Origin: Siniperca chuatsi
Taxonomy: Eukaryota > Chordata > Actinopteri > Centrarchiformes > Sinipercidae
Direction of reading: 5' to 3'
Assembly (NCBI RefSeq): GCF_020085105.1
Contig: NC_058064.1
Coordinates: 13,037,001 to 13,101,000 of the forward strand
Length of the DNA: 64,000 bases
Positions 13,181-24,745 of the stretch are shown piece after piece. A model generated the notes under the pieces. It ran no database searches. It saw only the letters and a program-made list of their open reading frames with translations, and was not told the DNA's origin. Within the stretch, counting starts at the first letter, position 1. Each line of letters opens with the position of its first letter. The position numbers and the translations under genes are program-made.

Positions 13181-13571
13181 TTTTTTGGGCCGTGCACAGT
13201 GTAATGCTTTATTTATGCCACTAGATGTCGACATCTTTGGAATAGAAATAACATTTTCATTTCATTTCAACAGGAGCAATTACAACTGAAATATGGACAT
13301 GAAGAATCCACAGCACAGCATGTGCAGTGGAAAGAATTCCAAACATTTGAATGCATTGACATTGAGGTTTGATTTTCCTATTGTACTGTCGATGTGGTCT
13401 GAGCACCATAGCCGGTATACTCTAAGTATTTCAGCACCATGGAGAGCAACATTTAATCCAGTCGTCAGAGTGACATGAGTGTCGTGGTAACACCAGTGCA
13501 TTACAACATTATTAAACATGTAGTGTTAAATTATCCCTGATCATTTGTGTCTTGAACAGAAAACAGCAACA

Positions 13572-13596
13572 TGTCTGTCTAATCATTAGACAGACA
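13572..13596. repeat. Perfect 12-bp-arm palindrome
   Basis: TGTCTGTCTAAT and ATTAGACAGACA are exact reverse complements flanking a single central C at 13584. Confidence 0.85.
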
Positions 13597-15395
13597 AGAT
13601 TAAGATCTCATGTTGAAAAGGAAATGAAGAGTTAATGAAATCCATGTAAGTTCTATTAATACCCAATGCAATATACAATTAACTGGCTCTCTCTCTTTTT
13701 CTCATTTAACATGCGCAAACACACACACACACACTTCAAGTCACTCCCTAGTGTTCATAATGGCTTTAAAATCAGTGGGATCGACATGGCAGTTATGAGC
13801 CAATGCACTTTTTTTTTAACAACAGTGCAACAAATTACTTATGCCATTGTAGCACGCTATCATATTTATTTATAGTATAGTATCATACAGGCACAGCATA
13901 ATGGAGTTAACAAATAGAAAGTCATAATAACATTCTACTTTTGCCATTGGTTTGGAAGATCCCGAACGACAGTAACCTGCAGCTCTTTCAGGTACAAAAT
14001 GAACTCATGCTAAGGACAAATAGCTTCTGTTCACTTGCTGCAGGCAGCAGAGAGCAAGAGAGTACAAAAAAGGCTGCATGAGTGACAACACTAAAACATT
14101 ATCATCTTTTTCAGTTTCATGCCCACGCCACCTTTTATTGTGAATTATGAACACAGAGATAGTATGTATAATCTTTTGTTTGTCATGGGTGAAATGGTGG
14201 CGACACTGTAGTTTCACCTTTTGCTGTCACTGCTCCAACATGGGGATTGTACTGTTCCTGTCATCTACTGGTAGCCACTGTGACAAGCCTCTCAATGAAA
14301 TGAATAAAGTGGATATTTTCTGCATATGGTGTATGTAGTGGTGCTGTAAATGAGTTGAGTTGCATTATGGGAACTGCAGGATGAAATATAGAATAAAAGT
14401 CAGGATAACTCGGCCTCTGCTGCTTCTATTTTGACCATTCTTTTTTACACATGTCTCTTACAAGCCCTACAACCTTATGAAAGTGTAATACTAAATAACT
14501 GGAATAACCCTTTAATTCATATTACATTCTGCAACTTCAACTGTAAATATAAATGGTATTTGTGTTGCTTGACAGCCTTGGTTGATGAATGTTTAGATTT
14601 CTAGCCAACAAGGTAAAACTGTCTTGGTTGATTTTCTCTTCCTAGACTCAGATCTCACTGATCCAACGACCACCCAATAGGGTTTGATCATTTCTACCTG
14701 ATCAGCCTATTATTAACACCCTTCCTTTTGATTTTCAGGTTATATCTAAAAGACCCTTTCTGAATTCTGAAGTGCATGGTGTTCGCATCTGATGGGCCAC
14801 ACACTCGACAAAGTGGTTTTAAGCAATGTTAAGATGACGTTTTTTGTGTGTGTGGCAGTAAGACGGCTGTATTCAGTTGAAGACGATATTTTACTGCTTA
14901 TTCTTTGTGCTCTTACATTTCTTTCTCTGCATCCACAATCTCAATCAGAGCTTTTATGGCAACTCCTGGTGCAATTATTATAATTGCCCCTAATAATATC
15001 AGTGAAGTAGCCTATTCTACTCTGTAATGGTATGTTTTCACCATGAATTCAGCTGTTCTTGACTCAGTTGCTCCTTCAAGACTAACATTGGAAAATTAGA
15101 TGCAACAATTTAATGACATTATTGGGATCAACTGCGACGAAGAGATGCTGATCATTTGCACAGCTAGTTCGAAGACAAAACATGGATATATTTAACATTA
15201 GCCTATATTACAGTACTAAATAATACATTTGAATACTTACAGAGCATGAGCTCATTGTGGCCGAATACAGAAATGTGCAATAGACCTGAACATCTGTATA
15301 CTGTTTTTGAAAATTTTTGAAATTGCACTTCACAAATCCTTTAACATGTGTAATTTTTCTAACTAATTCAAAAACCAATTCAGCCTCTGCCCTGG

Positions 15396-15423
15396 CTCTC
15401 TCTCTCTCTCACACACACACACA
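15396..15423. repeat. Compound (TC)n(AC)n microsatellite
   Basis: Directly visible dinucleotide runs. Confidence 0.9.
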
Positions 15424-16923
15424 GCTGGTTGTATACATACATCATGCCTTTGTAGCCTAATTAAAGTCTTGATGTAATGCAGTGTAATTATATACTCAGT
15501 TAAAAGCACTACAAGTGTTTTTTCTTCATGCTAGTCTGAATGTATACAGCAGTTCCTCTTGTTGTTGACAGACAACAAGACATTTCATCACAGGCTTGGG
15601 TCAAAAATACAATGTTTTATTAACATGGTCACAATCCACTCCACACTGTCACAGATTCTGTGACCAGGCCTGCTACAGTGCAGAGACAGCCTATGGCGCA
15701 GTTCATTCTGGCAAACTGCTTCAAATAGGATTAGGTAACTCATTTGGCCAAAATATTATGTTGACTAATCCAGGGCCCAAGGGTGTAAAAGTGGGAGATA
15801 AATCCTCCTGCTGGTATATGTTCATGTCATTTTGGGGTTTAAAACAATCACCAACACAAACACAGCGCCCCGAGCAGCACATGCGATGGGAAACACATTT
15901 ACAGTACACTTTATTCTCCTTCAAGGTAAATCCATCGCTGATTTTTCTGTAAAGCAGAATATTATGGACTTACAGGAGATTGCACAGGGTGCTACTGGCA
16001 ATCATGCACAGCGCAGAAATAAAATGAGCCTCTGATCACATGGACATAATTGCTAGTGATTCCAAGACACTGAAGTCCGTGTCATTACATGTGTGAATGC
16101 TGTTGTTTGAACATAGTCAAAAGAATTGATCTGATGTGCATTAACTCAGCAAGAAGTTGCTGTTCCAGTCAAATAAATACCAGAGCTTAAAAGGAAATCA
16201 TTTTGCCAGTTGTATATCAAGGTATTTAAAAAATAAAATACAAAAGTACAGCAGGGTGGTCTGGTGGTAAGAGGGCCGAACGCGTAAATGAAAAGTAAAA
16301 GTGCAGTTTGAAGGACAAGGCAGCATGTGTCAATGCAAAGCTTGTCATGTCAAAGTGCCCTGCTGCATTTCTGAACCCTTCTTAGTCACCATGAATCATA
16401 AAAAGTACCTTAAGTGCTATTCAAATGTAAATAAAGCAGAAAGAAGAAGAATTATGAAAACCAAATGAATGAACTCATGACACCAACGAAACATCACATA
16501 ACACCATGAAATGATGGTATGTTACGATGGACCAAGAAACTGTAACAAAGGCAATTGTCAAACACAGACCAGACGGTACTGAGCACATCTGAGATCATGA
16601 ATCATGAAATACTGATTTGGATGTAAATGTGTATCAGTAACTCATAGCAAAGAGCCGCTGAAAAGCAATGCCTCAGTTTAGCTTTGAAACACTTCCTGTA
16701 AAGATGGTCATACAGTGCCACCATGTGGACAAAAACAGATATACAATTGTGATATGGAAATATGAGAGCACCTACAAAGTTTTATAAGTCACAATTAGTG
16801 CTGTTGTGCTTTATGTATGGGAGCATGTGCAACATATCAGTACCTCAGTGGTAACAATTAAAATAAATGCACATCCACAATCTCATTTCATGTTCATACT
16901 GTAGCTTGTAATCACTTGCAGAA

Positions 16924-18695
16924 TCAGAGCAACACAGATGATATATAATCTTCTAAAACTTTCTGCTTCTCTTTAAAAACAGCACCATCTCTCTTCAGGA
17001 GGGCGATCTCAGTCTCCAGAGCTCGGATTTTGGCCACAGTGCTCTCCTCCCTGCGATCCAGTTCCAAGATCTTTGCATGCAAAGTCAAGATCTTACTCCA
17101 AAGCTGATCTCTGTCCGTGTCCGGTCTGCAGTACGAGTGCTCGTAAACAGAAATGTGCTCTCCCTCGTCGGGTCCCCTCTCCTCCAAAAAGAAGCCCATG
17201 GGTTCGTCCTCCACCATTTCCACAGGGACAAAGGTAAAAGTCCGGCCCAGTGCCGCTTGGATGGCAGCTGCATTCACATTTGCCTCTCCATTGGAGAAAG
17301 GGCCCTCACAGCACAACACGGTCACGGTCGAGTCAGCCTGCTCTTCAGAATGGGGCGCGAGGCAGGAAGCTGTCGGAATTCCACTGTCACCTGGTATCTC
17401 ACAAGCAGCAGGCTGTATCTCTGAGAGATTTGAGTGACAGGGGACGCCAGTGTCAGACACCAGAGGGGGTTCAAACATAATCTCTGTGTGTTCTGCGACA
17501 ATGTTGTTTGTTGTACTTGACTGGACCTTTTTGCATGTTCTGCTCAAAATGAGAGGCCTTTTACTGAGAGAAGAGTCAAATCCTGCAGGCTCAGTGTCAA
17601 TGTCTAAAGTCCTGGGTTTGGCCTCGGGGCTTCTTTTAAAGGCAGTCAATTTTTTCTCACCATCCTGAAATAGAAGAAAATTAGTCTACATTAAATGGGA
17701 TTATGCAAAGTCAGCAAAGTGCAATACTGTAACAAGCTACATGGAACTGTGATGGACAAGAAATAAGAAATTCCCTGCAGAGGAGTATAATTCAGATGCA
17801 TGCTGGCCAATCACAGGCAATGCAAACAAATAAAAAATATATAGAACAGGCTTGTTGTACACCAAAAACTTCTGATGAATCCAAAACTTGATGGTATTTT
17901 CTGCAAGTGAAAGTGTGCTCTTCCTCTTGTTGGCATTCTACTTGCGCTCTTCCTCTTGCAGAAAATGTTTACATAAATACCAATAAGTTCGTCCATAGCT
18001 ACGTTTGTGATGTGCGGCAAGCCCTTAGGCCTACTTCATGTCGGAACTGTGATGGATGCTGAGACAGGGAAACAAGACAGATACATACATCCTCAGCGGA
18101 AGGGAAAACGGTCGGGATGGCTGTGTTCTTCAGGTAGCGGATGCCCCATCGAATATCGAAGCAGTCCTCCGTGAAATGCTCGCTGCACAGGTACTGATGT
18201 CGACTCGGGGTCCACTCCTCCCGCTTCATGTTGTCCACCCATTTCTGAAGCCTGGGCTTATCTTGCAAGGGAAACCTTTGGGGAATGAGAGGCAAACGTA
18301 AGCTAAAGGGCTGGTTTGAAACTGAAACTATTCAAGGTTTTAGTAGTGGAGTATCAGTGTCACTTGAACGTTGCATTATATCTAACGTTATTATTACTCC
18401 ACATCTACTCCAGTCTCTCAGTCTCCACTTGTACCATTACAAGCAGGTAACCATGACTTACATTATACACTACTGACACATTATCTTTACCTTATCAATG
18501 GCTCTATAGTCAATATTATCTTTGACTAAAGGGGCTAAGGATAACAGAAAAGAGGCACTTGTAACTATTTCAACTCAGAGACACAGCAGAAAGAAAACAG
18601 AAAACGTACGGATAGAAGCTAATTCTCTTGTTGTCTTTTCTAGAAGCAGTTCCCCCGCGGTTTCTGCAAACTTTCACAGCACAGTACCGTGGCAT
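16924..18695 (-). CDS. thap5: THAP domain-containing protein 5
   Basis: This gene encodes a nuclear DNA-binding protein with a THAP-type zinc finger. Coding exons: 18695-18610, 18275-18089 and 17664-16924. All have AG/GT borders and phases that join, giving 337 aa. The THAP finger occupies residues 1-86: zinc ligands C5, C10, C59 and H62, the invariant W41, P29 and F63, and the closing A-I-P-T-V-F (81-86). An E-H-S-Y tetrapeptide at about 266-269 fits the HCF-1 binding motif [DE]HxY, and a Leu/Ile-rich coiled coil follows to the C-terminus. The middle is an acidic, low-conservation linker. It is head to head with dnajb9, as in human. Known family roles are cell-cycle and transcription regulation. 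Nothing appears broken. Confidence 0.95.
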
Positions 18696-18699
18696 ATCT

Positions 18700-19344
18700 G
18701 CAGTGAAAATACATTAAAACGCTTTACGTTTACGCTTTAGGTACGTGTGTGGCAAAAATGTTTGAAAACACAGGGCAGCTCGTAAACTGTCACTTCCGGG
18801 TTGTACTCCTCATAGCGGAGATGACGTTTACGCCGTTAATTACCAAGATAGTTACCGTACAATCTAGGATTGTAAACGTTTGCACAACTACGTGGAGGAA
18901 ATTAAATAAAACAAGATTACGTACATGTTTTCGGTCTCCTCACGGGATATTTTATGCATAAATAATTCCGAATAGTACAAACATAAACTAAATAATACCA
19001 TTTACTGGGGTGAAAATATGTTTAGGTCTCACACCTCAATCGATAATGCGAAAATAACAAAGCGAAGCGAATACGGAAGTTTACGCAGTTCGGTCAGTTC
19101 ACCGTCTTGCTTCGCTTGTATTCTTTTCGGACTATCAATTCTCCACGTGCGCACTCTTTCCACCAATCACATCGATCTGAGTCACTGTGTTTAGAAATGG
19201 ACCAATAGCGTTGCGAGTCGTGGTGTTACAGCTCAGGAATGCAGCTCGTCAACAAAGCTAACATCGTTAGCTTTCGTTTCGCATCAGCTGGAGCTGTCGG
19301 CGGCTGATAGAAGTATCCGCAGGCTGTGTGTCACTTGTCTCCAG
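18700..19344. promoter_or_regulatory. Shared divergent promoter of thap5 and dnajb9, plus dnajb9 noncoding exon 1
   Basis: About 0.5 kb separates the thap5 start codon from the dnajb9 5' end. It holds CCAAT boxes at 19163-19167 and 19202-19206, a CACGTG/CCACG element at 19143-19149 and a CGTGG at 19219-19223. These are the component half-sites of ER-stress elements, but no exact ERSE (CCAAT-N9-CCACG) spacing is present. A donor follows at 19345 (CCAG, then GTAATC), so dnajb9 exon 1 is noncoding and ends at 19344. Confidence 0.55.
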
Positions 19345-19691
19345 GTAATCCGTCTTTTCCAATTCGCATTAGCGTTATTTGTCGTGGGTGGTTTATCTGC
19401 AACTGAGAGCAAAACAACATAGTATCATTGACAAGCTTTTTTTGAAGGCAGAGCTGATTTAAGGTTCTCCCTTATTCCACTAAAACAGTGAGTTGTCATT
19501 TTTTTAACGCTGTTGAAACTAGCTAGCAAAGTAACGTTAGTTAATGACGTCATATAACCTGGTTTTGACTAGTTAGTATCCGAATTTTTAAACCGTTTTT
19601 AAAGTCTTCATGTGTTTCAGGGGTGTGTGAAACGTCGTTAAAGCTGTCAAACTGCTGTCTTCACAGCCTCAAAGGTGCCAAAACCAGCAGT

Positions 19692-21221
19692 ATGACTACA
19701 GCGCAGTCGGTGTTGCTGCTAGCAGTGCATATTCTGCTGATCTCGGAGTTCATCCTGGCCAAGAGAGACTACTACGACATACTGGGGGTGCCCAAAGATG
19801 CCACTGAGCGCCAGATCAAGAAGGCCTTCCATAAACTGGCCCTGAAGTACCACCCTGACCGAAACAAGGGCCCAGACGCCGAGGCCAAGTTCAGAGAAAT
19901 AGCAGAGGGTAAATGAGTCACTATGCCATTCCATAATTTAGGGCAATAGGCAAATACTTAACTTTTTACCAACTAGCTACTCAATAGTCTTTTTTTTTTT
20001 TTACACCAGGTCTCCTTTGTATTTGCCAGTCAGAAGTTATTTGGAATTTTGCGTCAAGCAATGCCAAACATAAATTGCTTGTAAAATACCCTTAAATTAG
20101 AATGTATGTATAGAATAGGTATAGGTAAATTGAAAAATGTCAGTGACATAGCCACCATAGCCATTTGAAATGGCTATGGTTAGGTTAGGTAACATATTGT
20201 ATATTTGTGTAGGTTTTTCGTGATACAGTGGATCTTCAAGAGGAATGTCTTTAACTTCTTCCCTGAAAGACATTCCTAACAGTAATAATAGCTTGTGGTG
20301 TTTCTGTTGAGGGGACATATGTTGTCATGATGACAGCTGAGTGCTTAAAGCATTTAAGAACACATTTATTGGCACATTCTCTTTTCTCTAATGGGCATTA
20401 TTAAGAAGATTAATAATATATAAGAAAATTGCCTTGGAAAGGTCAACCATTTATCCGTATGTTAAATTGGAAACACTAATGAATTTCAACATATGCTGTC
20501 TACTACAGGTACCTAACTAGATTTAGTAAGTAAATTATATGTAGGTCGTCTTCAACAGGACATAAATTTAAACATTTCTCTCTCGTTTCACAATAAATAG
20601 ATAACAAACTAGCCACTACATTGCTCAAGCTTCAACTAAAAATGTTCAGAAACTTTCGAGTGGCAGCGTCCTAGCAACCAACACAGTGAGTGATGTAACG
20701 TGTCTTTGTCTCTACCAGCATACGAGACGCTATCAGATGATAAGAGGAGGCGAGAGTACGACCAGTTTGGGCATGGCCCGTCACCAGGGGGGGGCCATAG
20801 AGGAGGAGGAGGTGGAGGAGGAGACTACAACTTCAACCAGCACTACCAGTCCTTCAACTTCAACTTTGATGACATGTTCAAAGACTTTGACCCTTTTGGT
20901 CAGCAACACCACCAACACCAACACCAACACCACTTTCACTCCCACTCCCAATCCCAAAATCAAGCCCACCAAAAGAGACACTTTGACAGCCACTTCCAGG
21001 CCCACCGGGATGCTATGAACAGACACAGGGGACAGTTTCAGCAGGGGCGCTTTGGTGGAGGACTCTTTGATGACATGTTTGAGGACTTGGAGAAGATGTT
21101 CTCCTTTAACACGCACAGCTCCAGGACTGAGAGCAGATTCCAGGGCACGGGAAAGCAGCACTGCAGGACAGTGACCCAGCGTAGGGGGAACATGGTGACC
21201 ACCTTCACCGACTGCTCCTGA
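19692..21221 (+). CDS. dnajb9: DnaJ homolog subfamily B member 9 (ERdj4/Mdg1)
   Basis: This is an ER-resident J-domain co-chaperone that stimulates BiP ATPase, serves ER-associated degradation and is induced by the unfolded protein response (family knowledge). Coding exons are 19692-19908 and 20719-21221, giving 239 aa. The noncoding exon 1 ends at 19344 and exon 2 begins at 19621 after TTTCAG. A hydrophobic N-terminal signal covers roughly residues 5-23. The J domain starts at R25-D-Y-Y with the catalytic HPD at 54-56. A Gly-rich linker is followed by a long His/Gln-rich segment, longer than in mammals (human is about 223 aa), then the F-D-D-M-F repeats and a C-terminal conserved block. The start Met is the one directly before the signal peptide. 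Confidence 0.96.
20155..20179. repeat. Perfect 12-bp-arm palindrome in dnajb9 intron
   Basis: CCATAGCCATTT and AAATGGCTATGG are exact reverse complements around a single G. Confidence 0.85.
20241..20277. repeat. 12-bp inverted repeat with 13-nt loop in dnajb9 intron
   Basis: AGGAATGTCTTT at 20241-20252 is the reverse complement of AAAGACATTCCT at 20266-20277. Folded, it would form a short hairpin on either strand. Confidence 0.8.
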
Positions 21222-22206
21222 GGCAAGCGAGAAAATGACCTTCTACAGGAATGCGGCCACTGGGGACACTGCTGGGTTTTTAGTTGTAGTTTTGGAATTG
21301 AATGCTAATTTATCACTTGGTGGAATAGAGAACAGTTTTGTGTGGCTTTTTTAATTTTCTTTATGTAATTTCCTCTAGGAACAAAAATCCAAGCTGGCCT
21401 GATAAACGGCTGCTTCCAAGCAATAACTTACTCACCTTATTGCTCATAGCATGTTATAAGTCTTAGGTTTATTCAAATACCTCCTTATTACTCAGCTTTC
21501 CAGGTTCATTATGTTTACTTGTGTTAATTTTTTATGATGGTACAATCTGTTAGACTCAGGTATGGCCTAAGGTTAATTAAAAAAAAATAACATAATGAGG
21601 CAATAAGATTTATTAAAACACCACAGATGTGACATTGTGAAACCTTCCTTTTGCAGCTATTTAGGCCATACTATTATTGTTCTCTCTACAATATAAACCA
21701 GGCTTTGCTCATTTAAGCATAGTGTACTCTGGACGTGTACATTTTCTCTCTTGGTTTTTAGTCATTAGCTTAAAAATTAGCAGACATTACACAGTAAGTC
21801 TCACAAATGTGCGATTTATAGAACGTGCATCAAATTTTGCTGTGAAAATGGAGCTTCACATCCTGCGATGTGTGCAAGTCGGTCATTATCAACTGTTACC
21901 TCGTTTTAGTTCCTTCCTACAGCGTTGCATTTGCCTTCACTCAGTCAGGGTAGGAAATGAACATCAGTCCGATGACAAATGCTGGTATACTTAGCCACAG
22001 GCAAAGTTTGTGTTCTCTCAGCTGATTTGTAACCATTTGTTTGGATGGCTACAAAAACCTGGGGTCATCTGCCAGTGAAGCTGAATGGTCTGAAAAGTTT
22101 CCTGAACTGATCATAATGTGCAATATTTAGCACCTTTGCTCTTCATGTTGCCTATCTTTCATAGACAGTGTTGTGTTAATGTCATTGTCTAACATCAGCA
22201 CTTTGC

Positions 22207-22238
22207 GTGTGTGTGCGCGTGTGTGCGTGTGTGTGTGT
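22207..22238. repeat. Imperfect (GT)n/(GC) microsatellite in dnajb9 3' UTR
   Basis: GTGTGTGCGCGTGTGTGCGTGTGT-type run just upstream of the candidate poly(A) signal. Confidence 0.85.
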
Positions 22239-22288
22239 TCACTGAGAGTGGCTTGAATGTTGATTGGTTGCAAAATATTTGGAGAATG

Positions 22289-22294
22289 AATAAA
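22289..22294 (+). terminator. Candidate poly(A) signal of dnajb9
   Basis: AATAAA about 1.07 kb past the dnajb9 stop, consistent with the roughly 1 kb 3' UTR usual for this gene. Confidence 0.5.
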
Positions 22295-22299
22295 AAGTT

Positions 22300-24359
22300 A
22301 CAAGCGCAAATGTCTGTGTTTGTATTGGGGGAGGAAAAGTGTGAGAAATGCATTCAAGTAATTGGTCTTAATCATAAATATGATTTGTTTCAGTTTGTAT
22401 TGTTACATTCACTTGCCTCTGGGCCGAACACTAATGCAAATGTAGCACAAGATGATCAGTTACTATAGTTCCTGTGCATTACATTTGGTCAAGCTGTGTC
22501 CATCAAGCTTTTCAGACTACATTATACTGAATATTATTTTTCTGATGCTGTAGTTTGTAGGACTCATTGGAATGCATTATATTGTAATAGGTTTCGACCC
22601 CCACCATCCTTACTATACAGTATAGCCAACTCTGTTGTTCAAGTTAAACTCCACTAGAGAGCGTACTTTCATAAGATAGGAAGGCAGGGTTGAGGATATC
22701 AATTTACAGCAGCCTGTGAAAGGGAATGGAGAAGAAAGCCACAAAAACAGAGACATTGTGGGTTAGATAATAGTTTTAAAATTAGAATCTAGATGAGTTA
22801 TATTACAACATAGAGTGTACAGTTATATCTGCTTGCAGGAAGCAGAGTCAAAAGAGAGAAGTTATTAAGCCATTTGATGTGTTTCCTCTTTCACGTTTCA
22901 AACGTAAACCTCATCAGATCAATGAGAGAAAAAATGTGACCTGATTACACAGCAGCAACAGAAGATGTGCAAATGTTTCATTGGGTGGCAAGCATACTCA
23001 GAGAAGATAAAAACAGAGGATGAAAGTAATAACTTACAAGGTTGCTCTAAATTTGAATTCAAAAGTGATGACAAGTATATTTGAAGTGCTAAAATTGTGC
23101 TTGAATTTTAACTTTATTTGGATAAAGACATAAATATTTGTTAAAAAATTGTGTTTAATTTCTACCACACAGTAGTGGCCCACTTTATGAGCTCTGCCAT
23201 TACCATCCATATCAATATTAAAGGGTAAATACAATGACACAAATTAATCAGTTCAGTTACACTCTCAGCCATTCTTAGCATTTCATTTTTTGACCCCCCC
23301 CCCGTGTCAGAGGCTGCATGCTAATTCTTAGAAGGAACAGCACATGACAAAGAGGAAGCCTTAAAGCAATCACATAAATATAGGAACAGTAGCATGCCAA
23401 GCCTCTCAACCTCTCAAGCTGAAAAACCGCGTGAACATGTAATGTTGTGGTGGCTAGGTAGGCTAAAGGATAACTATTACTGATTAATAAGTGTCTGATA
23501 AAAATCCTTGTATCCTTCATGGCAGTGACATTCTACACTTAGTTAAATATCCAAAGATGAAGATGTGGCCTTCCAAGCTGCAATGCTACACTTTTAATGA
23601 CAAGTGGCTGCAATTATAACAAGAGAAACAGAAAAGATAGCTGATCGTGTTCATGTTTTTAAAAGTGGCAAAGCTGGCAAAAGTATTTAAACATGGCAAA
23701 AATGCTGATGTCATAGAGGCTACACCAGGCCCAGCTGAGGGTCAGCTAATCCAGGCTAGATGAAGTCATTTACATCAATGCTAGTGGTGATCACCATGAG
23801 AACTTTTGTCCAGTTTTGAAGATATGGTCTTCCTCAGGCAAAGCTGAGGATGTGAGCATTTGCATTCAGAGATAAGCTGTCACATGTCACGCATCATGCT
23901 TTTGAAATATTTCCATTTTCACATTTGCTCTTGATTTATTTATCTCAAAAGCACATGATTCAGTGTATATAGCACTGCATTCTAAGAGTATATTTTCGCT
24001 GGTGTAAGTGTGTGTGGATTTAATGCCGTGGGCTCCCACCCTCACCTTTGCCTGAAAGCTGTGATAGTTGTCATTACTGTATCTAATCAACTTGCTTGTT
24101 TCATGATCCAATCAGTGTGTGCTGAGCTGCAGCAGCTTTTCGCTCTTCTGTCAATTCATACTATGGCTAACTGAGATCAGTTATTAAGTCGGACCTGGCA
24201 TGTTTGGCAATTGCAAGTGTTTTTGTTGGGTCAAGATGCAGATTTTGGAGACCCAGCAAAAACACGTACATGACCACAAACGTAAGAGTCTGCTTGATTG
24301 ATCCTGCTAGAACTGCAAAAATAGATTGATGTATGGGTTTGATACTTCTACACACACGC

Positions 24360-24390
<31 letters not shown>

Positions 24391-24740
24391 GATTCTGTGG
24401 TCTGTATTATCTGTATTGTCCATGTTTTCATGTTATGAATTCATTATTATAGTAGTGCAATTGCAATACAATAAACTGGTTGATTTCACTGACTGACCTG
24501 AACATGATCTCTTCCAGGAGTTTAAATACTAAGATTTTACGGCACACTGACCTACCTTTAATAGCAGTCAAACTGGTGATACCAGCAATGACAACATGGC
24601 CTTTACATTCATTTATCATTTCATGTTTTCTAAATAGAACATAGCTATTCACTAATGAGGCCAGAACAACAAACAGAAGACAATCACTGCCACAGCTGCC
24701 ACTGACACATATTTTACTCGTTTTTGTATCACCCTACCTC
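22300..24740. other. Intergenic stretch between dnajb9 and the AKR1B pseudogene
   Basis: No exon or RNA gene was recognised. It holds a (TA)n microsatellite at 24364-24390. The AKR1B first exon was searched for here by eye and not found. Confidence 0.5.
24364..24390. repeat. (TA)n microsatellite
   Basis: Directly visible TA run. Confidence 0.9.
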
Positions 24741-24745
24741 TATAG

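Larger units (their letters stand above)
13181..16923. other. Gap between pnpla8 and thap5; includes presumed thap5 3' UTR
   Basis: No coding exon was recognised. The longest open frame (15596-15952, plus strand) starts with TTG, has no protein-like pattern and lacks splice context. There is a CT/CA microsatellite at 15396-15423 and a perfect palindrome at 13572-13596. Confidence 0.5.

Noticed and set aside
15596-15952. 118-codon open frame, plus strand
   Set aside because: Begins with TTG, has no recognisable domain, and lies in the presumed thap5 3' UTR region.
16255-16300. tRNA-like GGGTGGTCTGGTGGTAAGAGG string
   Set aside because: Only a weak A-box resemblance; no B-box or cloverleaf could be assembled.
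17077-17668. Plus-strand open frames opposite thap5 exon 3
   Set aside because: Shadows of the thap5 coding exon.
20686-21161. Alternative open frames on both strands over dnajb9 exon 3
   Set aside because: Produced by the Gly- and His/Gln-rich low-complexity coding sequence of dnajb9.
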